A stretch of 64,000 bases of DNA from Coptis chinensis. Taxonomy: Eukaryota > Streptophyta > Magnoliopsida > Ranunculales > Ranunculaceae. The first letter of the stretch is position 1; every line of letters starts with the position of its first letter. The DNA lies in assembly GCA_015680905.1 (NCBI GenBank), contig CM027380.1:33038001-33102000 (forward strand), written 5' to 3'. Positions 33,600 to 43,027 of the stretch are shown piece by piece. The notes under the pieces were generated by a model that was given only the letters and a program-made list of their open reading frames with translations, was not told the origin of the DNA and did no database searches. A program made the translations under genes and the position numbers.

Positions 33600-34800
33600 G
33601 TATGCGGACATAAATAAATTATTTAGCGGCTGATGTTATGCCTCATAATTGGTCAAGAAATGAGCGTAAGAAGTTCTTGGCGAGTCAAGTTATACTATTG
33701 GGATGAGCCCTACCTTTTTAAGTATTGTGCGGATCAGTTTATTCGTTGCATTCCCGGTGGGAATATAATGAAGTTCTATCGTTACGCCATGACAAAGAGT
33801 GTGGTGGCCACTTTAGTGGAATGAAAACAGCCGCTAAAGTTCTTCAATGTGGATTTTATTGGCCTACCCTTTTTAAGGATGCCCAAGTGCATTGCAAAGG
33901 CGTGTATTCGTTGCCAACAACTTGGGCCGAATCCGGCGTAATATGATGCCTTTAAATCCAATCTTGATAGTAGAAATTTTCGATGTTTGGGGTATTGATT
34001 TCATGGGCCCTTTCCCTGTTTCCCACGGTTATATTTATATTCTAGTTGCCGTGGACTATGTGTCTAAATGGATAGAGGCCCTAGCTTGCGTAGCAATGAC
34101 CATAAGACCGTGGTATTTTTATTAAAGAATACATTTTCGTGGGTTTGGCATTCCTAAAGCCATCATTAGTGATGGTGGGCGCATTTTGCAACAGAGAGTT
34201 GTTGCATCCCTAGTTAAAAGTGCGGAGTTACACACAAAATAGCAACTCCTTATCATCCACAAACTAAGCGGACAAGTAGAAGTTTCTAATAGGAAAATCA
34301 AAAGATTTTGGAAACAACATGTAAACCACGATAGGAAAGGCGGTCGAAGCGTCTATCGGATGCCTTATGGGCTTATAGAACTGCTTTCAAAACTCCTATA
34401 GGTATGTCTCCCTTTAGACTTGTATTTGGGAAACCATGTCATTTGCGGATTGAATTAGAGCAGGTGCTCGTGGGCTATAAAAGCCTTAACTTCAATATCG
34501 ATGGCGGGTGTCAAACTGAGAGTTACAATTAAATGAGCTTGAAGAAATCCGTGGCGACTCTTACGATCTCGCTGAAGGATTATAAAGCTAACATGAAGCG
34601 TGTTCATGATAAGCATATCTGCGTAAAAGAGTTTGTGGTCGGACAAAAGGTTTTGCTTTACAACTCCGTCTACATATTTTCCGGGGAAACTAAAACCCGT
34701 TGGTGCGGCCCTTTTTAAGTTTCTTGAAGTCACCCCTTACGGGGCAATTACCTTGGTAAATCCCAATGACAACAGTACCTTTCAAGTTAATGGTCAACGG
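33600..34800 (+). pseudogene. Element B integrase
   Basis: The N-terminal zinc-binding region appears in pieces at 33725-33946: the CHDK/HDKECGGHFSGMKTAAKVL block, [17 protein letters not shown] and the following CX2C, blurred by frameshift. The catalytic core follows: [15 protein letters not shown] (first Asp) near 33988, [14 protein letters not shown] near 34045, and a FGIPKAIISDGG-type block (second Asp) near 34145. The catalytic Glu lies beyond in a shifted frame. The C-terminal region has CGPFKFLEVTPYGAITLVNP at about 34700-34760, spread over two frames. Frameshifts make it non-functional as read. Confidence 0.85.
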
Positions 34801-35183
34801 TTAAAACATTTTCCGCGAACTTTTGTCCACGATGTGGAGGAAGTCCTTTTACGGGACCACATCTATGAGGACTCGACCTTGTCATTTGGTGTACTTACTT
34901 TCATTTCCATATCTTGATAAGTACACCATTCAGGTAACCGGCCCTCCTTATGGAGTGTGTGGTGTAAGTACCGGATCCTAAGTCCCAGTTCACATAATTC
35001 ACGTTTTCCACTTTCGCATGTTTTTTTCGATTTTTTGAGTCATGTTCCTCTATGGAGTGAATTATGTATTTATTGTTTTCGTGTTTCTTATAGTAAACAA
35101 ATAAAAATAAATTAAAATTCATAAACATCATAGACATAGCAATCCAACAAGTCTTGGGAATCGACTTTAAGCGACCCGCGTTG

Positions 35184-35221
35184 TAAACAAATTTTGTGGT
35201 TTAAAATTTGTTTGGGGTGGG
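35184..35221 (+). other. Element B stem-loop with G-run (internal PPT-like motif 1)
   Basis: AAACAAATTTT, loop GTGGTTT, then AAAATTTGTTTGGGGTGGG. The stem is 11 bp without mismatch and the G-run overlaps its 3' edge. Confidence 0.75.
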
Positions 35222-35729
35222 AAATCGATCTTTCCATCCGGATTGCTCGAACTTTCTAGTTGTGTTGTTTAGGTCCATTAGTATAGTTCATTTGGGTTGG
35301 CGTTATCTAAATTTAGTGTTCATTAGTTAGCATAACTACGTCATGCACGCACTACTGAGGCGTTTTCCACTATCTTATTCGTCACCCCGGTTGGAATCGA
35401 GTGTTTTATGGATCATTGGATTGGAAATTCTCTCTGATCATTTCCATATCTCATTCGCAAGAATCGGACCGATAACGGCGCGGAAATCTAGTTTGAAATT
35501 GCGCTAAAAATCGACAAAAAAGTCGAAAACTACGAATTGGGCTTGGGCCTTCGCTTATTAATGGTGGCGCTTCAATCGAGCGACGACCAGCTCAAAACTC
35601 TGTAAGTCAAAAATCAAAAGCGCGACTCGCTCTATCTGGCAGCGCCCATACCACTTTCCAAAACCGGATCGCGATCTTCTTCTTCTCCGGTAAGCGACAC
35701 AAACTATAAATCCAAACCCTAGCAACCCA

Positions 35730-35768
35730 TAAAAAAAAAAAAAAAAAAAATAATAATAATAATAAATA
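35730..35768 (+). repeat. A-run followed by (TAA)n
   Basis: About 20 A followed by TAATAATAATAATAA in the leader before ORFa. C has no equivalent run at the same point. Confidence 0.85.
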
Positions 35769-35989
35769 AAAATAGAATATATCCAAATAGAAACACCACC
35801 CACGCCCATAATAGAAACTCAACACCAATCTTCCAAAATCTCCAACCGATCCCACCATCGAAACCACCAACCAATTCGAGTTTCGAACCTGCCGCCGAAC
35901 CTACCATAACCACCACTGTTGGTTTGGTTAGTTTTCATCAAACTCGCATCCACCACCATCTACAAACCCCAAATCAGTAAATAGCTTCA

Positions 35990-37152
35990 ATGGCGCAACG
36001 ACGTAGAATTCTGCCGGAAAACGCGTTTGCTTCCGACAGTTTCGCGCCATTTTATGACGCGGAGATGTTAAAGAGACATTGGAACGGGATTTGTGGTATT
36101 CGACGGAGGATTTCTATCACTATGAATTGGTAGAACAGTTTTATAAGAAGCGAGAAATGGAGGGAAATAGGATTTTCATTAGGATAGAGAAGGAGGAGGA
36201 AGTTACGAGGACGGTTGTTGGTGAGCTATTAGGAATCACCCCAGAAACCAACCTAGATCACGACCATTCGAGGAATCCAAGAATACTGCGGTTCTGTTTT
36301 GATGAAAGATCACGGTCATAGAGGGTGAATACAATACGATATCTCATTCGTTAGCGGGACGACCACGAGAACCAATCAACCGGGCCTGTAATTTCGGTGG
36401 ATTGGTAAGAACGTCCTCGGGAAAGACAAAGTCGGCGACATCGGACTTCGATTAATGCGCGACGTTCACGGAATTTGCAAAGCGAAGGAGTATAATTTCT
36501 GCATCCTTGATTTAATTTTGAATGTGATTAGAGGAGTGGGAAAGAGCCTAGCGCCCTCTTCCCGTATTGATCACTAAGATTATGCTCTCATTTAGAGCCG
36601 TCGCTAGGTCTGCTCCTATTAAGATCAAATTGCCCTCTAATGCGAAAGTATTTATAAGGAATGCATTCAAAAGACTTGGCGTTTAATGCAGAGGCGGAAG
36701 TTGAGTCGGATGATGAAAAGGAAGATATGACATGGTTGGTTGAGGATAATTTTGATAGTCATATTTCTAATTTAGACCGAATGATAATCTTTGCAAACCT
36801 GGGTTGCGATGCGGTTATCATATCTGTGAAGATATTAGACATAGACAGATTGTGCCGAAAAATAACAAAGCGGACCTTGGGCGGCGGTTGAAATGCTCGT
36901 AAAAGGGTCGAGGGATGATATCTTGTCTAACATGGAGGTTATCCACAATAACCACCAAGCCCAGTATGCCGTACTCAAGACTGAGATGGAAGCACAGCGC
37001 TTGTTCAGGATAGAGATGCTACGACGCATGCCACTCGTGGATGAGTCTGTCTCGGTGAGTCGAGAGGCATGAGCGTCGTCGCCCTTGAGGCCGGATGGCT
37101 CAAGCCATTCGACACCCGAGCCGATCTCCATCTCAGGGACCATCTTCTTCAC
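35990..37152 (+). pseudogene. Element B ORFa (first ORF downstream of pol)
   Basis: The ATG at 35990 starts MAQRRRILPENAFASDSFAP; C has MAQQRRILRSKFSFADHFEP at 53912. An open frame at 36079-36321 contains FYHYELVEQFYKKREMEGNR and LLGITPETNL. Further blocks shared with C in other frames include the GGLV..SSGK block near 36400, the VGKSLAPSSP block near 36540 followed by LITKI, and a C-terminal coiled-coil-like part near 36900-37070. The layout recalls the ATHILA ORF-1 type proteins annotated in plant genomes, but I cannot confirm this without a profile search. No enzyme motif is visible. Confidence 0.65.
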
Positions 37153-37955
37153 ACGCCTAGGTGTGCACCATCAGTTGTGTCCTTTAATTACATTGTTTTT
37201 ATTGTTTTGTTAGTGGAATTTATTTTCAGTAGTTAGATTTGAGTATTAAGTTGTTTGTTTTAGATTGCTTGGATTTCATATTATTTTAATATAATTTATT
37301 TTGATCATCTTTCGAAAGGTTGTCTTGGAGTAAAAGTTGAAATTAGGCCGATATCGGCATATCTATGATTTTTTGTAGTGGTAGCATGATATATAGGAGA
37401 GTTTAGAAGTTACTATTCTAAACCAAGTTTAAAAGATACCAGGGTTGTTAGGAAATCAAAGCTATGGATAGTTTCCGTATTCGGGTTTGGCAGTTTCCTA
37501 TTTCCGGAAATGGCCTTAAAACAATTTGGCAACTTGCCGATTCGTTTTGGAAACCCAGAACCTATTTAAACTTCCATCATACTACACTCACAACCCACAC
37601 TACACCCCACAATCATCTTTCACTTTTCACTCCAGCCCTTTTCTTGTTTTTCTTGTTTTTCTTAGAAACTCAATTTCGCACTCGCCTTAGCCAGCGCTCA
37701 AGAAATTTGTAGCGACTTCGCCCTACTTGCGTAAACTGAAAAATCACTAGAAGCTGGCGCCCAGCTTACCAAGTAAGCGACCAGCTCAAACACCGGAAAT
37801 CGAAAATTTTAAAAGCCGACGCGCAAGTAAGAGCGGCGACTCAAAAAATAATTCAAAAACCCAAGATGGCGCCGCCCTCTCCGATAAAACACGAAATTTT
37901 TAGATTTTCGAGGTTCTTCAGGTTTTCGCGAGCTATTCTACAAAGTAGTGTTGAG
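37153..37955 (+). other. Region upstream of ORFb in B
   Basis: The block at 37330-37610 closely follows A (12130-12430) and C (55270-55560), ending in the TATA-like word at 37563. A leader with GCGACCAGCTC, AGCGGCGACTC and GATGGCGCCGCCC words follows at 37690-37890. The G-run seen before ORFb in A, C and E is not present here; a deletion near 37310 may have removed it. Confidence 0.6.
37563..37571 (+). promoter_or_regulatory. Candidate internal TATA box upstream of ORFb (B)
   Basis: TATTTAAAC in the conserved setting AACCTATTTAAACTTCCATC, followed by CTACACTCACAACCCACAC. It is about 390 bp upstream of the ORFb ATG. Confidence 0.45.
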
Positions 37956-38853
37956 ATGACACCACCTATAGTCATTCTGAACAGTCTTTTGAAGACTTGA
38001 TGGGAACTATACCTATGGAGCATCGTTCGCCGGCGGATCTTGCGATTAGGATGGCGACATCTTACGGTGAGTGATGGCGATTCTTTTTCACCTAAGCTAA
38101 CGGAATTCTTTTATAATAATATTACTTTCTTTTGTACCCAAGAAGGAGAACAAAAGTTTTCCCTTACTATTGATGAATGCGCGTCTATGGAATTGATAAG
38201 CACTTGATAGCTTTGGTTTCGGATTGCCATTACGACCCTATGCACACGTGGGGATATATATGACGGATAACTCATACCTATATGAATATGCTTATTTCCA
38301 TGAGTATTATGGGGAGGGTATTTAATTATCATGGACCAAGACCAATATAACATCATACGAAAGTAGCCTATCACTGAATGTAGGCCAACCATGTTGTTCA
38401 TCATGATGAACATTCTAGGGAACGGCGGTTTATACGCAATAATAATACCGGTGGCGTTTTCCTTGCTTTAGGCGAGGGACGTCGTAGGTATGACATTCCC
38501 GAGTTTTAGTTGCTACTCGAAGCGAGCCCATACCTTGAGGCATAAGTACCTTCTTATGCCTGTCTTGGTTTACCGCCTTATCGTGGCTTGCCTACCCGTG
38601 ATACGTACCGCGATTACCGCAGTTGGAAAAGGGTCGAAATCATGAGACCTACCAATCGTGTGGTAAGATCATTCGAGCCATGACTTGGCGGGATGGCAGT
38701 GCAACCACATTTGGTTGCTCCTTACACCCCATCGGACCAAATAACACTAGAGAGGTTAGCATTAGTTGATGATACGGCGTAAAGGCGTGGCAAGTTGTTA
38801 TGGCATGGCGGGATCGCGAAAGAACCTCATATAGAAGAGGAGGATGACGAGTA
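37956..38853 (+). pseudogene. Element B ORFb (env-position ORF)
   Basis: The ATG at 37956 begins MTPPI, followed in other frames by an EQSFEDL block. The frame is broken many times. Recognisable pieces against C include the NIG..MFIMMNILG block near 38395, GVFLALGEG near 38453, the ARAHTLRHKYLLMPVLVYRL block near 38520, and the end EEDDE followed by TAA at 38851. The stretch after KYLLM is hydrophobic and could be a membrane segment. A short acidic tail is shared with C. I do not recognise a family. Confidence 0.65.
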
Positions 38854-39057
38854 AATCTTTGGGGTGCGGGTAAGTTTTTAGTTAAGTTAGTGTCCGCTTA
38901 TGTCCCAAGCAATTTAAGTCTGTTAACCCCATAATGGGTGGAACTCTTATAGTGTTTGCGTCGGTTTTATTTCCTATATTAGTATGTTCTAATCGTGTTT
39001 TGCGGATATTCGAATTTCACGGCGTTTCCATGGTATTTTTCTACCCTCTTTATTTAA

Positions 39058-39095
39058 ATGCTTTGAGGACAAAGCATGCTTTTTGTTTGGGGGGC
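39058..39095 (+). other. Element B AGGA stem-loop with G-run
   Basis: ATGCTTTGAGGACAAAGCAT (8-bp stem, loop AGGA), then GTTTGGGGGGCATAG. The stem is identical to A and C. Confidence 0.78.
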
Positions 39096-39827
39096 ATAGA
39101 AACTTCGTGTAATTAAGGCATCTGTTAGGGATATAGATATGTATAATATGCACTTGTTTTCTAGTTAAAATTTCAAAAATTCAAAAATATAAATAAAAAG
39201 TATGCTAGACACTTAGGAATATTGGTATTGTTTTCTTTCTCCATGCTTTTAACAATCTAGAAGTCTCCATTAGGCTGTTGCATCGAGAATAATTGTTAGA
39301 AACTTAGGTTAATATGTAGGTAATAATCTTTGCATCTATCTATAAATTTATTACATGAGTATCTATGATGTTAGCAGTAAGTTTCTGAAATCTAGGCTAG
39401 AGTACTTATTCTACAAATCCTGTGAGAATATAGCCTAAAGCCTTATATGAGTGAAACATTTGAGAAATGACACAAGGGAGAAGTAAAATCCGGGAGAGAA
39501 ATCACCGTCCACTTGCTTGATCACTATGCCATATCCTAAGCGAGAATTTAGGGCGCTCTTTGGATCGATATAGCCAGAAATTCAAACCTATGAATTATTT
39601 TCCGCTAGTAAGCCACTCGAGCCCCTTCTTTAGCCTTCCATAAACCACAATTCCTTTACCCCTGTTACAAAAAACAAAACAAAATAAAAAAAATAATAAT
39701 AAATCAACCTACCCAATCTAGAATAAAGTCCGGAGAATAGAATGAGTGAAGAAAAGAAGAAGAGAAAACACTGTGTAAAAAAAAGTTAGTTAATTGCTTG
39801 AGGAAAATAAAGAAAAGAAGTTTCCAT

Positions 39828-39832
39828 CAAAG

Positions 39833-39864
<32 letters not shown>

Positions 39865-39890
39865 AATAAATAAAAAAAAAAAAAATAGAA
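39828..39890 (+). repeat. Long A-rich tract
   Basis: Nearly pure A with some TAAA units, inside the purine-rich part of the 3' noncoding region. C has a similar A-run at 57628-57648. Confidence 0.9.
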
Positions 39891-40535
39891 TAAAAGGAGT
39901 CAAAAGCCAAAGAAAAAAAGAAAAAAAATGGCTAAGGATGGAAACAAAGTGTAGAAGAAAAAAGTAAATAACAAGGTTTTCTCTAGTTACATAATATGAA
40001 GACTCTATTATCTCGGACTTGTCCTTTTGAATATCCATTTCCTTCCTTCTTAAACCATCTCCTAATCCCCCATGACACCTAATAAAGACCTCTAGCTCAA
40101 TTAGGAATAGGTTAGTGTGATAGTAAGTGGCGGATGTGTTTGATCGACCCGGCTTCCTTGTTGTCATTGAGATTGTAAGGTAAAGTGTGCCCACTTGCAC
40201 ACTTTGGAGTATGAAAACTTGAGTGGAAAAATCAGAGAGGTTTTGTCTTGACATTTATGTGAGGACCTACTTAAGGGCTTATTCCGAAGTTCTCAGAAAC
40301 AAACCCCGCTAAACATTTCATAGTATTACTCATTGTTATATGTTTATTGTAGATGATTGATTATTATGCATATATTAACTTAGGGTTTTTACTGTTATTC
40401 TTATGTAATTGCTATAGAGATGTATAGATAGTTGAGCATGAAGGGAAAACAATAGTTTTATTTCTTAGTCGTTGTAGTATAGATGAAGTTTGTGAGTACC
40501 TTCCTTTGGAAAACTCTCACGAGGCTATAACTCGT

Positions 40536-40556
40536 CCACTAGGGAATTCCTAGTGG
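40536..40556 (+). other. Element B conserved 21-nt hairpin
   Basis: Stem CCACTAGG/CCTAGTGG, loop GAATT, identical to the other four copies. Confidence 0.8.
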
Positions 40557-40652
40557 TTTAAGGCCTTGTTGCATATGGTCAATGCAATCGCACTCAGTGA
40601 AACGAGATTAGGTAGAACTCCATTTTTGGTCACTTATTCTAATTTCTCATCT

Positions 40653-40692
40653 TTGCTTGAGGACAAGCAAAATCTTTGTTTAAGGGGTGGTT
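40653..40692 (+). other. Element B AGGA stem-loop and polypurine tract
   Basis: TTGCTTGAGGACAAGCAA is followed by TTTAAGGGGTGGTT against the 3' LTR. The G-run differs slightly from A (AAGGGGTGG instead of GGGGGTGG). Confidence 0.83.
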
Positions 40693-42055
40693 TGATAAGA
40701 GCCCAAAACTGTAGTTTTAACCCCTTAATAATCATCTTGTTAGACTAATTATGTGAATAATAAGTAAGAGTTAATACTGATTACGTGTTTTTATGCATTT
40801 GAGGGCTTCAAAGTCCATTATAATGCGAGAAATGTGCCACTTAAGCGAGATAAAGGAGAAAAAAAGTCGGCGTGAGTTCGAATGCCATATCTTTGGACTC
40901 GGACCTCGGATTGAGGCCTACCTTATGTCAAAACGACCGGCTCGGAAAGAGCTTTTGGCAATGGTCCAAGCCTTGACCCAATCAGAGGAGCAGAAGTGGA
41001 CGAAAAGTCTGTGGAAGCTAACTGCAGCTGAAGAGGCCTTTTGGATTTGAAAAGAATTGGGTTTTGGGCACGATTCTCTGGCCCAACCCATGGCTCCAAG
41101 CCCATGCACGAATTTTGGATCTGGATGTATAAAACAAAAGCTTAGCTCTTTGTTAATGGTAGCTAGTTAGACCTAAATTAAGATATAGAATTATAGATCT
41201 AGTTTTATTAATTAAATTAAGTTTTAGTTCCATTTAAATTCTTGTTTTAGATTAAATCCTTGAATCATTGTTCTTGATAGATTAGATAAATAAAGTAGTA
41301 TTTTTTTTTATCAAGTTGAATTTCTCATTTCCATTTTAGATCTAAATTCAATTCTTGTCATTGTTTTATTCCGACCATTAAATTAGATTCATTATTGCTA
41401 AATTAAGTAAGTCTTAATTTCTCACATTATGTTTAGTTTAGATTCAATGGTAAATGTTAGATTGATGACTCAAGGCTAAACCTCCATTAGAGGGGTTGAT
41501 GAAGCTTTGATGAAACCTTAGTTGTTTAGTATAGAAACGTTGTAGCATCTATTCCACTCAAGAAGGTCGTTTTTAGCCATGAGAATGGGTGGGCGACCTC
41601 ACATGCTAGTTAGTACTTGGTAGAAATGCCATGAACACTAGGGATTAGACTCGGAATTCTTGCCGTGAAAACGTAAGAATCGAGATACCACAATCTGTAC
41701 TAGGTCATTAGGTTGGATTCGAGGTGGATTCGATTCCCCTCTAATTCCTTTATCTAGAGTCAAACAATAGTATTTCCATAGCATTTGTAGTTAATTTCTA
41801 GTAATCATCTTAAGTAATATCGTAGTATAATTTTTTCGTAAAGCTCTCATTGACTTAAGAGCGACTAGTTAGACTAAGAAAACAATCCATGCTAGGGAAC
41901 TAGGAGTGGAACGAACTTCGTACTCCATCTAGTGCAATTCGCATTGAGAGTAGAAGCTTTGATAAAATAGACACGTAAAAGTATCAAGTTTAGTTTACTT
42001 ACGTTGTGGATTCGTAGTTCATTTCGTAGGTAAACTATTCATTTTACATTTATCA
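40693..42055 (+). repeat. Element B 3' LTR
   Basis: 1363 bp, TGATAAGAGCCC to TTTACATTTATCA, then GCTGG. It closely matches the 5' LTR; differences are mainly length changes in homopolymers and near CG dinucleotides. Confidence 0.95.
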
Positions 42056-42060
42056 GCTGG

Positions 42061-43027
42061 GCTGCCCAATTAGAGTGGATATGAACTCCTTGGAAAGAAC
42101 AAATGGATACTATGCAAGTGTTTTAGTGGAGATAGATTTAACGAATCCACTTCCTAACAAAATATCCGTCGAAGTGTTGGAGCTTGGGGTAGAATTTTGG
42201 CAGGAGATACAATATGGCTCTCTCCCGAAGTTTTGCAACCATTGTCAGATTGTTGGACATTTAGTCTCTGAGTATCGACAAGTCAATAAGAATAAAGAGC
42301 AAAGCAGCAATGAAGAAATTCCGCAGAATAACAACAGAGGGAAGGAACCTATGGAACAAGAAGTACCGACAGATCGTCGGAGACTGTCCAAGAGTCAAAG
42401 GAGGAGACTAAAAAGAATGAATCAAGGAAAGGAATGGAGACCCAGAACTGAACAAGTGAGCATAGCAGCGGCAGTAGTGACACAAGCTCAATAGAGGGAT
42501 AATCAGAGCCCAGATGAGCAACAAGTGTACTATGAAGCAAAGGGGAATAGGGCTGGGAACAGTGAGTACCACGAAGGGCTGGGAACAGGGGAATCACCTA
42601 AACCACCTTTTGAAGCAGAGGAAACACAAGCGATGGTCATCAACTTGAATGACAATATTGAGCCTTTGATTTGGGAATGGACAAAGAGGACTACATGAGG
42701 TTCAGCATGGAAGCAAGTAGATTCCAGTTACTGTCTAGCATTGAGGAAGTGGGTGAAGTAGTTGCCACTGACACTGAGGTTTCTGATATTGAGATGGAAC
42801 ACTTCCATGACCATTGCAAGGACGCAAAAATTGATGTAAATGTAGCAATATCTGCTACTCCAGAACAGAGGACAATGTTAGGGATTGTAACACGATCAGG
42901 GAAGAAATGTGGGGAGAGAAGCAATCCCAACAGTAACAAGAATCAGGAGTCTAGCAAAAAGAATCAAAGCAGTGGCAAGAAAGGACAGGGCCGACCTAAA
43001 GGCTCCAAAAACAAATCTTACAGATGA
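42061..43027 (+). pseudogene. LINE ORF1, 3' part (zinc knuckle and AT-hook-like tail)
   Basis: The frame resumes after element B with PIRVDMNSLERTNGYYASVL, the conserved end of the DUF4283-type region. Then comes a zinc-knuckle-like FCNHCQIVGHLVSEYRQ near 42231-42282; the last ligand is Tyr where the CX2CX4HX4C pattern expects Cys. A stop at 42492 ends the first frame, and a second frame runs from 42671 to 43027. Its tail has GQGRPKGSKNK, an AT-hook-like motif. The last codons overlap the ORF2 start: the TGA at 43025 shares bases with ATG at 43024. Confidence 0.82.

Larger units (their letters stand above)
34917..35989 (+). other. Noncoding region between integrase and ORFa
   Basis: The region opens with GTACACCATTCAGGTAACCGGCCC, a block shared with C, E and F. 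It then holds the stem-loop and G-run at 35184-35221, a well-conserved stretch around GATCATTGGATTGGAAATTC (35412), and a leader with GCGACGACCAGCTC and GCGCGACTCGC words (35578-35650). An A-run and TAA repeats lie at 35730-35768. The short minus-strand ORFs here are low-complexity artefacts. Confidence 0.7.
38854..40535 (+). other. Element B 3' noncoding region
   Basis: Conserved with A, C, D and E and without coding potential. It includes the AGGA stem-loop and G-run at 39058-39095 and an A-rich tract at 39825-39935. The minus-strand frame at 39790-40254 is an artefact of that tract. Confidence 0.7.
27336..42055 (+). mobile_element. Element B: Athila-type LTR retrotransposon with full gene set, TSD GCTGG
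   Basis: A 14,720-bp element lies between perfect GCTGG duplications (27331-27335 and 42056-42060). LTRs are 1358 and 1363 bp. The internal order is PBS, leader, gag, protease, reverse transcriptase, RNase H, integrase, a noncoding region with stem-loop and G-run, ORFa, an internal TATA-like region, ORFb, a 3' noncoding region and PPT. It is the only copy in the window with RT to integrase in place, so it is the model for the autonomous form. Its ORFs carry many small frameshifts. It interrupts LINE ORF1 in the same orientation. Confidence 0.95.

Noticed and set aside
39790..40254. 154-codon minus-strand ORF, and similar ones at 14375-14614 and 57739-58008
   Set aside because: These lie in the A-rich tract of the Athila 3' noncoding region. 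The products are runs of Phe and Leu, and the same stretch in A, B and C is noncoding and shifts frame freely.
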